A stretch of 64,000 nucleotides of DNA, from NCBI GenBank assembly GCA_963575745.1, contig CAUYUJ010019863.1, forward strand, positions 1 through 64,000. Direction: 5' to 3'. The position numbers and the translations under genes were made by a program. This document shows positions 10,357-21,948 of this stretch, one piece after another. Below the pieces are notes generated by a model that had not been told where the DNA came from, did not search any database, and saw only the letters and a list, made by a program, of their open reading frames with translations. The stretch comes from Prorocentrum cordatum (taxonomy: Eukaryota > Sar > Dinophyceae > Prorocentrales > Prorocentraceae). Each line of letters opens with the position of its first letter. Position 1 is the first letter of the stretch.

Positions 10357-10519
10357 TAAGTCGGGCCTGTCGCTCTACAGGAGGGATGTTCAAAATGGTC
10401 GAAACATGATATGGGGACAATATTTTTTTACTATTTTTGGGGCATGCAGGGACTATCTATCTATATATATATATATGCAATCGCCCACAATCCCCCCGTA
10501 GGGGGACACGCCCGACTTA
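10357..10519. mobile_element. MITE, TAAGTCGGGC family, copy 1
   Basis: The element runs TAAGTCGGGC to GCCCGACTTA. It is flanked by perfect 10-bp direct repeats CTCCTGGGGT (10,347-10,356 and 10,520-10,529). The inner arms (CTACAGGAGGG, CCCCCCGTAGGGGGAC) are decayed, and a (TA)n run sits near 10,465. The long inverted ends plus 10-bp duplication resemble Mutator-like elements (9-11 bp). Confidence 0.9.
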
Positions 10520-10589
10520 CTCCTGGGGTCGACCTGGCACGCCCAGGCAGAAGCAGAGCCCGCCCCCGGGCGCCGAGAGCCACTTCTGA

Positions 10590-10775
10590 GGCAACGGGCC
10601 CTGCAGACGTTCCCCATACATGGGGATTCTTGGGCGACAAATCAAACAAATACCCTACAGATGGCACCAACATGGTCAAAAAAAGTATTCAACAAAAATC
10701 GTCCCCAGACTATTCTTTTACTAGTTTGGAAAGTTGCCCCGGTAGAGGGACAGGGGCCGACTTGATTCGAAGGCA
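10590..10775. mobile_element. MITE, TAAGTCGGGC family, decayed copy 2
   Basis: CCCCATACATGGGGATT then GGGCGACAAAT (10,612-10,645) and CGGTAGAGGGACAGG then GGCCGACTT (10,740-10,764) match the family arms. The middle has CGTCCCCAGACTATTCTT as in the copy at 51,079. The outermost ends are degraded. Confidence 0.65.
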
Positions 10776-10920
10776 AAGGGCCCTGCATACACCCCCTCGG
10801 CCTGGCACACTTGAGGCAAAGGCCCGCCGTCCCCTGGACACCTCTTGGCCGCGGCACCGGCGGCCGCTCAGAGCGTGGTGGTTTGCGGAGCGGCAGGTTG
10901 GCACCAAGGAGGGAGGAGAA

Positions 10921-11013
10921 GGATGAGGAGGAGGAGGAGGCGGAGGAGGCGGAGGAGGCGGAGGAGAAGGAGGAGGAAGAGGAGAAGGAGGAGGAGGAGG
11001 AGAGGAGAATGGC
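10921..11013. repeat. GGA microsatellite
   Basis: (GGA)n with GGC and GAA interruptions. Confidence 0.9.
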
Positions 11014-11490
11014 AACGGAGAGGGGGTTGACGGCAGGCTAGGCGCTGAGGACGTGAAGTTCTTGACGCCGGTGCTGCGGCCCAGGCTCTGGGCAGGAGTC
11101 GTGCCAAGGGGAGGCCCGGGGAGGTCGCATTCACCAGGGCACACGCGCAGGTGCCTCGACGAGTCACCTTGGCCCTTCCCCCAGGCCCGCCTGGGGCGCA
11201 CTCAGACGTGTCCAACATGAGATGCTGAGATAGATCCACGCGGGGCGGAAGGTCCGCGATCTGACGACGGGTGACAGACTGTTGACCCCCAGCTTTGTCA
11301 TCGGAACCTCCAGGGGTCCGCGCTCTGCTGCGTCGGGGCTATTCGCTCCGGGGCCCTCAAGGGGCACACATGCTTCGGGTATGCTGCCCTTGCCGCCTTT
11401 GCCAACAACTTTGAGCCCAGCCTGGGGCCTTGAGAAAGCGCGATGGGGGGCTCAAAAGGGCAGGATGGGTCCTGGGGGTGGATGGGGAGA
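11014..11490. other. Gene-free stretch
   Basis: Mixed GC-rich sequence. No gene, element end or strong repeat recognised. Confidence 0.4.
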
Positions 11491-11570
<80 letters not shown>

Positions 11571-11572
11571 TG
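11491..11572. repeat. CAG microsatellite
   Basis: (CAG)n with two short interruptions. It reads as polyGln, polyAla or polySer, all explained by the repeat. Confidence 0.95.
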
Positions 11573-12070
11573 CAGAAGGAGCGGACGCAGACCAAGCACA
11601 GGGAACCAGGAGCAGGAGCAGGAGGAGGAGGAGTGGGCGAGCCAGGCCGTGCGGATATCCTCGGGGTCGGAGCGTGGCCGTGACGACCGGGCGGGGGGGG
11701 GGGGCGCGGGCCATCAGCTGGGAGAGGTCCGCGTTCCTGCACTCGCCGCCCTCGGTGTTGGGCGAGAGCAACTGGCCACGCGGGCTCTCGCCGGCAAGGA
11801 AGCGCAGGAGGGGACGGGGGAGGGGGGACAGGAGGGAAGGGGAGAAGCAGGGGCCAGGAGGAGGAGGGTGGGAGGAGGAGGAGCAAGAGGAGGAGGAAGG
11901 GGGGCTAGGAGGAAATGAGCGTGGGCGGGAGGAGGGGAGTGGGGGAGGAGGAGGAGGAGGAGGAGGAGGAGGAGGGAGGAGGAGTGAGGAGGAGGAGGAG
12001 GAGGAGGAGGAGGAGGAGGAGGAGGAGGAGGAGGAGGAGGAGGAGGAGGAGGAGGAGGGGGAGGAGGACA
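11573..12070. repeat. GGA-rich tract
   Basis: Imperfect GGA sequence becoming pure (GGA)n at about 11,945-12,066. It ends at the edge of composite repeat B. Confidence 0.85.
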
Positions 12071-12071
12071 A

Positions 12072-13141
12072 TCTAGGTGCGCTCGCGTCATATCTGACAT
12101 CCTACCCCTCCCTCCCATCCCTTACCATGGCGCAGATCCCCTCTCTACTCGCACAGTCGGATGTCAAGCAGGGCGATGATCCCGAAAAGGGTACGCGATG
12201 CATGGTAGAGCACGGCATGGCATGGCGTAGAAGAGCACCGCGAAGCGGAGTATCAACCTGGCATTGCATTGCATGCCGTGGCATGGCACGGGGAATGGCG
12301 CCAGCGCTGCAGCGGGAGCACGAGTCGAAACGAGCGGAAGCGCGGAAATGAGGCCAACGCTGCAGCGGGAGCACGATTCGGAACGAGCGGAAACACGGAA
12401 ATGATGCCAGCGTTGCAGCCAGAGCACGATTCGGAACGAGCGGGGCCCGAAAATGAGGCCGGCGCCTCAGCGAGAGCAGCATATTGGGAAAAATTACATG
12501 CGAAAACCTAAGTCCGGGGAAGGCTTCCCGGGCGCCAGAAGCAGAAATTCAGCATTTTCAAAAGAAACAATTGTTTTGGAATGGCCTTTTTTCGGCGCCG
12601 CCTCGGAACTCGATTTTCCGGCGCCGGCCGGAACCGGCTCCAGACCCGGCCCGGGCGCCGGCCGGGGCGCCAGGCGTCTGGCCCGGGCGCCGGCTCGGGC
12701 GCAGGCCTGCATGCATGGGCGTCGGAATCGGCCCGGGAGGCCTCCCGGGCGCCTGAAGAAGAAATTCGGCATTTTCAAAAGAAACAATTGTTTTGGAATG
12801 GCCTTTTTTCGGCGCCGCCTCGGAACTCGATTTTCCGGCGCCGGCCGGAACCGGCTCTGGACCCGGCCCGGGCGCCGGCCCAGGCGCCGGCTCGGGCGTG
12901 CAGCCCGGGCGCCGGCGGAAATGATGCCAGCGCTGCAGCGGGAGCACGATTCGGAACGAGCGGGGCCCGAAAATGAGGCCGGCGCCTCAGCGAAAGCAGC
13001 ATTTTGGAAAAAAATGCAGGCGAAAACCCAACTCCGAGGAAACCTGTGTGTAAAAAACGATACGCGGGGGGGGGGGGGGGGGCGGATATTCCCAAGACGT
13101 CATCAGGGGAAGAGGGAGAGTACTATTCATATTGAGTAATT
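12072..13141 (+). mobile_element. Composite repeat B, copy 1
   Basis: A repeat of about 1.07 kb beginning CTAGGTGCGCTCGCGTCATA and ending CATATTGAGTAATT. A second copy lies inverted at 55,236-56,250. It contains four tandem units of about 55-60 bp (12,297-12,470; core CAGCGGGAGCACGATTCGG) and a duplicated block of about 220 bp (12,541-12,700 and 12,764-12,910; core TTTTCCGGCGCCGGCC). It is bounded by GGA tracts on both sides (to 12,066 and from 13,147), as is copy 2. No reading frame is conserved as protein between copies. Confidence 0.75.
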
Positions 13142-13387
13142 GTGGAGCAGGAGGAGGAGGAGAAGGAGGAGGAGGAGGAGGAGGGAGAGGAGGAGAGGTG
13201 GAAGAGGAGGGAGACGGCGATGCTTACGGGCTGGAGCAGGAGGGGGCCGACCCGGTCGGGATCCCCTGCTCGGAGTGCTGCGGCGGCGGCCCTTGGCGGC
13301 ACGCCACACCCTGCGAGCTGACAGCGTGGCGCTCCGCTCCGCAGGGCAGTGGGGCTGTGCCAGCCACCTCCTCCAGGGCAGTTCTGT
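13142..13387. other. GGA tract and dispersed repeat
   Basis: GGA tract to about 13,215. Near 13,300-13,350 there is another diverged copy of the CGACAGCGTG-type dispersed repeat. No gene recognised. Confidence 0.5.
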
Positions 13388-16300
13388 TTGGAGAAAGGCG
13401 TCGTGAGTTCTTGGACGCCGTTCACCGAGGACTGGGTCAGGTTGCTGTGGGAGGTGCTGAAGATGTGAGACAGTGCCCTGATCTCTTCTATCTGCGTGTC
13501 CACAGTGTAATTAACCCGATTGCGAGGGATTTTTTTGAGCAGAAGCCCAAGCGGGTGGACCGTCCTGCCGACACGTCTGCTGCACTGGCCAAGCGTGTCA
13601 GCCTGAGGCTTGCGCTTCGTCGCGTGAAGAACTGCTGCCCTCCCCCTGTCCTTCCCTCCCCCTGGTCGTGTGATCCTCTCTGGCTTCTCTCCTTCCTCCC
13701 TCATGCCTCGAGTGGCAGGCTTGCGAACGTCAGCTGATATTTTTGGAATTCATTTCGCCCTCCGAGCGTGCTTTCCAAGCATATTGTGCGGTGTTGTCGG
13801 GGGGCGGATCGGGAGGTGCGGCGTCTCGTGAGGAGGGATAGGAACTGTCTGACTGGCCTGAGAGTGGCCGAGTTGGAGGATGCATGGCATGAGCGTTCTT
13901 TTCAGTCCGCATGGGAGCTGTCTAGAAGACTGAGTGGCAAGAGCGTGGGGCCTAAGCTTAGGCTTTTTGCTGCTCCGCGTGCCTTTTTGGAGGCAAGCAA
14001 ATGGCAAGAGTTTCTTGAACAGGCTGGGCCTGATGGCGGCGTGGCTGCCAGAGAAGCTCGATACGACGAGGCGCTGGATCCACGGCTCACTAGGGACCCT
14101 TGTGAGGAGGACATTGAGGAGGCTACGAAGGAGGCGAAGGAGGATTACGGGCCTATCGCGGGCGCTTTCAAGAGAGTGAAGCTGAGGAAGTCTCCTCCTG
14201 AGTGGTCTTTTCCAGCTGGAGTGTGGCACATGTTGTTCTGGCCACAGGACTTTAAGAAGAGGGAGAGGGCTGGGCTGGGAAGGGATGAGCTTAACTGGGA
14301 CTATACTAACATCAGGTACTGTTTTATGTCTATACTGATCAGCATTCGCCTGCATGCCAAGGCCCCGCTTATTTGGCACTGCAGCCAGGCCTACACTTTG
14401 AGCAAAAGCAATGGCAGGGCTGATTGTAAAGGTCTTCGTCTCGTGCACAGTCTTGATGGGTTTGGGAAGGTCTACTATAAACATCTCTGGCGTTCTAATC
14501 CTGGTCTGGGTGCAAATGCTAACCGTCCGTATGCGTCTGGCTATCTCCGTCGTCGTCGTCGTGAGGGTGCAGTCCTGGTGCAGAGTTTGTGCGGAGAAAG
14601 GCTGCGTGAATCGAAGCTCAGTTTTTACCAGACTTTCTACGACGCGACCAACGCGTTTCACAGCGTGGAGCACTGGCTACTCAAGAAGTTTGCTGGAAAT
14701 CATGCATCGGCGTTCGCTTTCAAAACTTCTGTGTCAGCGTCTTGACCACGGCCAGATGTCCCTCGAATGTGTGGATGGTATCTTGGAGCTTGGGATTGGT
14801 TCGGGGACTCTTCCTGGGGATACCGTGTCTCCTGTATGGTTCCTGGGGGCGTCTAGATGGATATATCGGGGGTGACAGTCCTGGGCTTAGCGTCAAGGTT
14901 CCGTGGTTCAAGCACTGTTTGGGGGAAGATGAGGGTGCTCGATTGGCGCTGTGCTCGTGGTCCGATCGTGCGATCGACATCTCTTTCACTGGATTTGCTG
15001 ATGACCTGTGTCGCACGCAAGTTCTGCGATCGTGTGATGGGTTCGTCAGACTAAATGCTGCCAACCTCGAGCGCCTCCAAGACCGCGTGAAGATTGGCGG
15101 CGTTCACCTCAATGGCAGCAAGCAAGAGAGCTTGGTACACTTTGTTGGTAGAGGGGCCCATGTGTCCAAACGCAGGGTGTTCTCGGGCTGTTTTGTTGAG
15201 TCCAGGGGCTCCTGGATGCTGTCGTCGGGGGAGTTGGTTCCTGGTCGTGTGAATCAGTGTTGCCGGTACCTGGGGCCGTACATTCGCTCTGACGGGGGGT
15301 GCGGGGATGAGTTCCCTCGGAGGATCCTGAAGGCGAGGTCTAGTTTTGGGCTTCTTGGTAGGTTTTGGCATAGCTGCACGAATCTGCGATAGAAGAGCAT
15401 AGTGTACCAAGCTGTAGTTGAAGGTGCTCTGACGTCAGGGCTGGCTTCCTTTTCTATTTCTTCGGAGTGTAGTTCTCGGCTGGACGGAGTGCAGGCTATA
15501 CTTGCTCGTCGAGTGATGAAGGGGGAAGGATGTATCAAGGTGGAGGTGGACGGAGATACTGATTACAAAGCCAGAACTACCAAAGACATGTTTTGCCAAC
15601 TTCGCCTGTGCCCTGTCTCTCTTCGGCTACGTATTCAGAGGCTGAAATGGTTTCAAAACATCGTGCGCTGGCCTCTCCGCAATGTGCAGCTGATTGGTGC
15701 GCTCTTCGGGATCGCTGAATGGGAGGAGGAGGAGGGCTTCGTGGACAGGGAGGGGTATGTGAGAAGCAAGCCACGTGAATGGTGGACGCAGTTCATGGCT
15801 GACTTCTCTGAGCTGGCGAGAGTGGCAGAGTTTCCTGAGGTGGTACCGCAGGTGCACGACTTCCCTGCTGCTCTCTTTTGTGGCCCAGATGTGCGGGCGA
15901 CGTTCCTGTCCGCTGATCCCTGCGTGCTGTTCAGCGAGTACACAGGTAAACAGATACCACTCCTCTCGAAGGTGCGGTCCCCTGCCCTTCCTCTCCTCCT
16001 CCTCCTCCTCCCCCTTCTCCCCCGTCTCCATCCTCTGTGTTTCGGTGTGATCTCAGCCTTGGAGAGTCTGGGGGTGTCTGTGGGGTCTCGCTTCCCACGA
16101 GGAGGCGGCTTCTGCTTTACCAAGCTAACTCTCGACTTCCTAATCGCGGGTTTCCTGTTCTAGCTCGTATGGTTACTGTTTCTAATGCGTGCATCTTATG
16201 TGGTAATCTGTTCACTACTCGAAGATATGCTAGTGAACATATTGTTACAAGTTTAGAACGTGGTCAATGTCCCAGGTCTCGTGGGTCCACTGTTCAGTAT

Positions 16301-16423
16301 TCCCGCAAAACGTCCCCTCCATATGAATGTGTGCTGTGCGAGCTGAGTTTCAGTAGCTACGGTGTGGCTCAGTGGCATTTACGTTCTCACCTTCCATTCG
16401 ATAAGCAGGTGTTCTTGCTGTGA
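13388..16423 (+). pseudogene. Broken LINE reverse-transcriptase gene
   Basis: A non-LTR retrotransposon polyprotein in several frames. 13,388-13,620 looks like the linker before the reverse transcriptase. The first RT frame (13,768-14,745) ends with motif A, DATNAFHSVE (14,641-14,670). Motif B, TLPGDTVSPVWF, is in a second frame (14,807-14,845). Motif C, GFADDLC, is in a third (14,991-15,011). That third frame has an in-frame TAG at 15,390 and then resumes (15,402-16,163). A last shift leads to a C-terminal region with two Cys/His zinc-finger-like motifs, CILCGNLFTTRRYASEH and YECVLCELSFSSYGVAQWH. No endonuclease domain was seen, so the copy is 5'-truncated. At least three frameshifts and one stop make it inactive. 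Confidence 0.8.
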
Positions 16424-17262
16424 TGCAGCAGCAGTGGGCTGCCATGTTCGCTCAGGTTGGCGCCAAGCCTGCTGCTGCGGCGGCCTCAGAGGAGAACCAG
16501 AGGTCTAAGCGCGTTGCTCTCTCGTCCAATGCTGCGGCTAAGGGGGACACGGCTTTGAAGTTAAGCGTGATCAGCTCGCAGCGTAACAGGCTGCTGGAGG
16601 CTGCATGCACTTACCAGTTCACCCTGAAGACTGATGACGTGCTGTACACCTCCATGAAAAATGCTCATGACCAGGAGTACTTGCCGAGGGTGAAGGGACA
16701 CAAGGACCATAACCTTGGTGCTCCAGACAGTTTCCAATTCGCGGCGGCCTCCTTGCTTCTGGCGTCCAAGGGGACCACAGAGCAGCAAGCAGTGGTCCGC
16801 AAGTACCTCGATACCCACGCTCCTGGTTCCTTGGCTGTACAGCTGATTGTGAAGCTCTTTCGGACGGAGAAAATGCATGACTCAAAAAGCAGGAGGCTCA
16901 TCATTGCGCTGGCCGACAAGGAGTTGGAGGTGGTGGTGGTCGATCTTCTTCACTCCCATATGACTGTTCCTGTATTCACTGGTCCCAGGCCTGCGGGGTG
17001 TTTCTGGAGGTCGAGGGCCAGAAGATGCTGGAGAAGTGATCGTGTCGAGCCGCTGCCGCCTGCCGCCGTGCCTGCCCGTTCTACATCTCTTTTTTGTCTC
17101 TTGCCACTCAGTCAGCTTCAGGATTGCAAGTTTGTAGCGTACTTGAGGCTGTCGCCATCCGTTGCTGCGAGTGTCTTGGGAATAAGGCCGTGCGCCGTCG
17201 GCTGCCCAGCGGCACTGGCGCTGGCGCCCCCCTGTCTGAGGGGTGCCGAGGCTTGCGAGTGA
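16423..17262 (+). CDS. Unknown ORF abutting the LINE
   Basis: ATG at 16,423 overlaps the TGA of the preceding zinc-finger frame as TGATG. The first 190 residues look like genuine protein: a Gln/Ala-rich start, then a basic and helical region containing SSQRNRLLEAACTYQF, HDQEYLPRVKGHKDHN and SKRRLIIALADKEL-like stretches. Near 16,975 the better frame shifts by one and reads WSQACGVFLEVEGQKMLEK to a TGA at 17,037-17,039. The remainder to 17,262 is therefore probably not coding. I do not recognise the family. It could be a LINE-encoded accessory ORF or an unrelated host gene fragment. Confidence 0.45.
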   Translation: MQQQWAAMFAQVGAKPAAAAASEENQRSKRVALSSNAAAKGDTALKLSVISSQRNRLLEAACTYQFTLKTDDVLYTSMKNAHDQEYLPRVKGHKDHNLGAPDSFQFAAASLLLASKGTTEQQAVVRKYLDTHAPGSLAVQLIVKLFRTEKMHDSKSRRLIIALADKELEVVVVDLLHSHMTVPVFTGPRPAGCFWRSRARRCWRSDRVEPLPPAAVPARSTSLFCLLPLSQLQDCKFVAYLRLSPSVAASVLGIRPCAVGCPAALALAPPCLRGAEACE

Positions 17263-17567
17263 GGGGGTTACCCCAATCTGCTCCTCAGACCATCTGACTT
17301 TGGTCTCATCGGAGGGCTACCTACCTACCTCCTCCTCCTCCTCCTCCTCCTCCTCCTCCTCCTCCTCCTCTCCTCGCTTCCATCGCTCCTCCTCCTCCTT
17401 CCGCCTCCTCCTCCCTTCTCTCCCGGGAGGAGCTCGGGGTGCTGGCGCCGCGGGGGCCGGGGCGTGGTCCTCGCGCGGCGCGCCGCCAGCGTGCCCAGAG
17501 GGCCTCCGATGTGATCTCTCCCGTCCGCGGCCCCAGAGGTCCCCGACCCCTTCCTGGAGGCTAGCCG
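17263..17567. repeat. CTC tract and dispersed repeat
   Basis: (CTC)n at about 17,326-17,380. The segment CCAGAGGTCCCCGACCCCTT (17,533-17,552) also occurs at 24,055-24,075. Confidence 0.7.
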
Positions 17568-17577
17568 TATGTCGGGC

Positions 17578-17760
17578 GTGTCCCCCATACAGGGGGGATT
17601 TTCGACGAAAAATAAAAAATACCCCCGCAGACACCCCAGAAAGGCCAAAACATAGTCCAAACATAGTCCCCAGGCTATTTTTGAACTATTTTTTGATTAT
17701 GTCTTGAATGTTTATAATTTTTCGTCGAAAATCCCCCTGTAGGGGGACAAGCCCGACTTA
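17578..17760. mobile_element. MITE, TAAGTCGGGC family, copy 3
   Basis: The arms are long: GTCGGGCGTGTCCCCC, then CAGGGGGGATTTTCGACG, mirrored at the right end. The flanks AGGCTAGCCG (17,568-17,577) and AGGGTAGCCT (17,761-17,770) match at 8 of 10 bases. A related sequence without the element is present at 24,050-24,095. Confidence 0.9.
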
Positions 17761-17770
17761 AGGGTAGCCT

Positions 17771-18402
17771 TCATCCTGGAACCATCGTGCAGTGGAGGCG
17801 ACTCCACAAGAAGCCTGCCACGAGGAACTCAACCCTGAGACCCTAGGACGTCCACGGACTTTTGGTGTGGGGGCGTCACGCTTCCATCGAGCAAACAATC
17901 GAAACCCAGGAAACCCAGGGCCCCCTGGAGGCACGCAAGGTGCTTCTTGGCATGGGCCTCCACTGTGATTAAACAATCGGGGATCTTCTGACCCGGGTCA
18001 ATCCAGACCCGGGTCAGCAGGAAACCAAAAACTGCAATGCAGGAAAAAAAACTGCAGCGCAGGTCCTCGCAAACCCGGATCAGCCAATATGCGCGGCCGC
18101 CTCGCGGCCACGAGCGGCTCGCTAACCCGGGTCAGCCAGAGGGGGTCTTCGCAGGATCCTGCAGGATCTGGTGCCCTGGCTGTCCTCCGTTTGCATTGAC
18201 TTCCGTCTCAAGGCTCCCGAAACAGTCCAGGGGCCCGAAAACCGGCCCTGGAGGCCGAAGTCGGCGGAGAGCGCGGGGATTGAGCAGAGCACACACGACG
18301 GCGGAGCGCAGCAGCCGCGCGAGACGCTGAGGAACCGTTCCCGACCGCAGGTGGGGTGGGCGAGAGGGAGAGCCACCGTCGGCGGCCAGGGCACGATCCG
18401 AA
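17771..18402. other. Gene-free stretch
   Basis: No gene recognised. ACCCGGGTCA recurs at 17,991-18,015 and 18,126-18,137. Confidence 0.4.
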
Positions 18403-18404
18403 GG

Positions 18405-18435
<31 letters not shown>

Positions 18436-18903
18436 GCACGGAGAGAAAGGTAGGGAGAGAGAGAGAGAGAGAGAGAGCGAGAAAAAAACGAAAGAGAGAG
18501 AGAGAGAGAGATCGGGAAGGGCAAGAGACAGAGAGAGATCAATCCAAAAGGGAAGGAGGGCCATTTCAGAGAGAAGGAGCAACACACTGACACGGGATAG
18601 AGAGAGAAGGAGATGGAGAGCGAGAGAACAAGGATACCAGATAATAGACAGAAATATACGGGAGAGAAAGAGAGAGCGAGAGAGGAAAGAGAGAGAGATA
18701 GAGAGAGAGAGAGAGCGAGAGACACACAGAGATATACTGTACAGAGGAATGGATATATATATATGTATATAGAGAGGTATAGAGAGATCTCTCTCTATAT
18801 ATATATACATGAGAGAGAGAGTGCAGGAGGAGGAGGAAAGTGAGCATATCTAACGGTGTATATGCACGTATCCAAATGTACACACATGTACATGCAGATA
18901 TAC

Positions 18904-18941
<38 letters not shown>

Positions 18942-19065
18942 AATGAGAAAGAGAGAGAGAGATGGCGAGAAAAAAACAAGCGAAACTGATCCGATGCATC
19001 CACGCGTGTCCGAGCGCCAGAAGAGGAGAGAACGAGAGGGAGAGAGAGAGAGAGAGAGATGGCAA
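18403..19065. repeat. GA-rich low-complexity block
   Basis: (GA)n runs at 18,403-18,515, 18,660-18,722, 18,905-18,965 and 19,035-19,060, separated by (TA)n near 18,755-18,810 and mixed sequence. Frames read Arg/Glu or Ser/Leu throughout. Confidence 0.9.
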
Positions 19066-19686
19066 GAGGGAACCATAGCTCGAAGGGTTGTAAGCCCTTT
19101 GCACGTCCGTACCCTCGCAGGCTTGTGCAGAAACTGAGCGACGCCTAGCCCTGAGCAACATGAAGAAGCTTCGAAGAAATCGAATCATAACTGGACGAAC
19201 GACTCGGGAGGCAACCTACCGCTGCGAAACAAAGGGGCAACAGAGACAATCCAAAACAGATGTTGACTGTGTAGAGCGGATGCTGTTGATCACGGCGATG
19301 ACGTGGGCGATCCGTGATCGAAGGTGCCGATACTTTCGCTCAACTTACCTACCCGCCCACAACTTCAACAGAGGGCGATTGTGAGTAATGTAACGCCTCC
19401 GCCTCCTCCTCATCCCCTCTCTTCGCTCCCATACCCCCGCTCACTCATACTCGGACTGGAAAGTGTTTCGGGGGGAGCGGGGACAAGAGAGCCTCACTGA
19501 AGCCTGCCCGCATCTGTGACCGACCGAGGTCAGCCACCAAGGTCAGGCAGCTTCCAGGGTGCCATGTACGAGCAAAGTGATATCCTGCCCATGTCTGCCC
19601 TTTGTGTGCCACGGGAAGCGCACATGACCAACAGGAAGGGGCGGAGGGGAGATAGAGAGACAGACTGAGGGAGGGCGCGCGAGGTA
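19066..19686. other. Gene-free stretch
   Basis: Mixed sequence, no gene or element recognised. Confidence 0.4.
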
Positions 19687-19688
19687 AC

Positions 19689-19759
<71 letters not shown>

Positions 19760-19822
19760 CGACAGACAGACAGACAAACTGGCATAGGGACAGAGAGGGA
19801 GAGAACGAGAGAAAGAGAGATA

Positions 19823-19854
<32 letters not shown>

Positions 19855-19870
19855 CAGAGGGAGGGGGGGG
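19687..19870. repeat. GACA and GA microsatellites
   Basis: (GACA)n at about 19,705-19,775, flanked by (GA)n on both sides. Confidence 0.95.
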
Positions 19871-20062
19871 CGGAGAACAGCACATGTAAAAACACATGCC
19901 TGCATCTAGGTACCCGCGTATGTATTTTATGACCCAGGGCCGAAGGCTCACGGGCCCTCGCCCCCATGGGTGGGATCGGCTCCAGGGTTCCAGCCCCCCC
20001 CCCCTTACGCCCCCCAGACGGGTGCCACCCCCCAGATGGGATGTGCCTGGGATGTGGGGGGG

Positions 20063-20065
<3 letters not shown>

Positions 20066-20132
<67 letters not shown>

Positions 20133-20200
20133 GCGGCGACGCCGACGACGCCGACGACGACGACGGCCGACGACGACGACGACGACGGCGGCGGCGAGCG
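20066..20200. repeat. GAC microsatellite
   Basis: (GAC)n with GGC interruptions; reads as polyAsp, polyArg or polyThr. Confidence 0.95.
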
Positions 20201-20316
20201 ACGACAGCGATCCAGCACCATCCCACGCTCACAGACAAGGGGAGAGGCGGGGACAATGGCACCCCCTTCCGCCACGCCAGCCCCGCGGTGCCCCCAACAG
20301 GTGCCTGACCGCAGCG

Positions 20317-20518
20317 CGAGGAGGATGAGGAGGAGGAGGAGGAGGAGGAGGAGGAGGAGGAGGAGGAGGAGGAGGAGGAGGAGGAGGAGGAGGCGGAGGG
20401 GGGGGGGAGGAGGAGGACGAGGAGGAGGAGGAGGAGGAGGAGGAGAGGAGGAGGAGGAGGAGGAGGAGGAGGGGAGGAGAGGGAGGGGGGAGGGGAGGGG
20501 GAGGGGAGGGGGGGGGGG
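20317..20518. repeat. GGA microsatellite
   Basis: (GGA)n becoming (GGGGA)n and a G run. Confidence 0.95.
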
Positions 20519-20940
20519 CATATTCACGAGGCCCTCGCGAGGCTCACAGGCGCACCCATGCAGCGGCGGGAGGGGGGAGGGGCAATCCCACTAGCATTGG
20601 AGGGGGGTCCGAGCCCTGGACCATGTCTAATTATACTACTTATACAGAGAGAGAGGGGGGGGGGGGACGACACGATGAGTGGAGGGGGATGCGCACGGGG
20701 GAGCGGGAGGAGAACGGAGGGGGCGTGTCGAGAGCAGATCGTCGCACAGCAGACAGCAAGTCTGCCTTGCGCTCTCGCCGCGTCTGGCCACCGTCGCACG
20801 TCTTGTCGCACTTGGTCCAGTCTGTCCACTCCGAATAGTCGCAGTCCTGCCGAGGCTCTCTCTCTCCTTCTCTACATATATATGTATACATGTATGCCTC
20901 TCTCTTCTGTCCACTCAGAGAAGTCTCAGTCCTGCCGAGG
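20519..20940. other. Gene-free stretch with short direct repeat
   Basis: TCTGTCCACTC followed by AGTC..CAGTCCTGCCGAGG occurs twice (20,820-20,850 and 20,907-20,940). No gene recognised. Confidence 0.5.
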
Positions 20941-21450
20941 TTATCCATGTCTCTCTCTCTCTCTCTATCTCTCTCCCTCCGTCTCTTTTTCTCTCTCTCT
21001 CTCTCTCTGCACCCCGCCCCGTCCCCCCACCTCCTCCTCTTCCCCTTCCCCGCATGCTCTCGCTCCTCCTGCCCCCTCCCATATTCAATTCCTCCACCAC
21101 CACCCTCGTCCTCAGTTTCCTCACCCCCTGTCCTCCTCATACTCTCCCCGTCCTGCTCCATCTTCCCCTCTCCTCCTCCTCCCCATACTCAACTTCCTCT
21201 TCCTCCTCCTCCTCCTCCTCCTCCTCCCAACTCCTCCTCCTCCCCTCCTCCTCCTCCTCCTCCCTCCTCCTCCTCCTCCTCCTCCCTCCTCCTCCTCCTC
21301 TCCCCCCCCCCTCCTCCTCCTCCTCTCCTCCTCCTCCTCCTCCTCCCTCCTCCTCCTCCTCCCCCTCTCCTCCCCCTCCTCCTCCTCCCCCCCTCCTCCT
21401 CCTCCCTCCTCCTCCTCCTCCTCCTCCTCCTCCTCCTCCTCCTCCCGCCT
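20941..21450. repeat. CT and CCT microsatellites
   Basis: (CT)n at about 20,950-21,008, then imperfect (CCT)n to 21,445. Confidence 0.95.
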
Positions 21451-21656
21451 CATCTCCGCCGCCGTGACGCGAGGCAAGGAGCGGAGCGCGAGCAAGCAAG
21501 CCCCCTCCGTGCTCCCTATGGCGCAGCACGTGGCAGTGTGTACGGCGCCCAGACCCCCCCCCCAACTCGCGGATCTGCCGCGGCGCGGCGCGGAGCGCAG
21601 GTGGGCGGGCCCCTCCGTGCCCCGTCATGCCTAGCATAGCACGTGCGGGCACTTGC

Positions 21657-21741
21657 GGGGCCGAGCCCCTGGGGTGGGACCCCGTGGATGCGGGGCGTTC
21701 GCTCGCGGATGCCCCGCGCGGTGAGCGTGTCCATGCCGCGT
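21657..21741. repeat. 85-bp direct repeat, left copy
   Basis: GGGGCCGAGCCCCTGGGGTG through GCGCGGTGAGCGTGTCC recurs at 21,949-22,034 on the other side of the MITE. That is too long to be an ordinary target duplication, so the MITE probably sits between pre-existing tandem copies. Confidence 0.85.
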
Positions 21742-21943
21742 AATGCGGGATGACGATTAATACATACATGGGAGAGAACGATTAACACAATAGTTTTCTG
21801 CTATTTCTGTACAAGTTTCTGACTGGAGGAGAACGATTTTAAAAAATAGTTTTCCAGGCCGCGGCCAGTTTTTTCTAATCGTCATCCCGGGCGCCGCCGC
21901 GTGAACACGACCCCCGGCCATTTATTAATCGTCATCCTCCATT
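21742..21943. mobile_element. MITE, AATGCGGGATGACG family, solo copy
   Basis: Terminal inverted repeats of 20 bp (AATGCGGGATGACGATTAAT and its complement, 18 of 20 matched) enclose a 202-bp element. An internal repeat GGGAGAGAACGATTAA resembles GGAGGAGAACGATTTTAA further in. It is the unsplit form of the element at 4248-5477. Confidence 0.9.
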
Positions 21944-21948
21944 GCTTA

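Noticed and set aside
19445-21788. Several Arg/Gly-, Asp- and Pro-rich frames over 200 codons
   Set aside because: They lie in GGA, GAC and CCT microsatellites.
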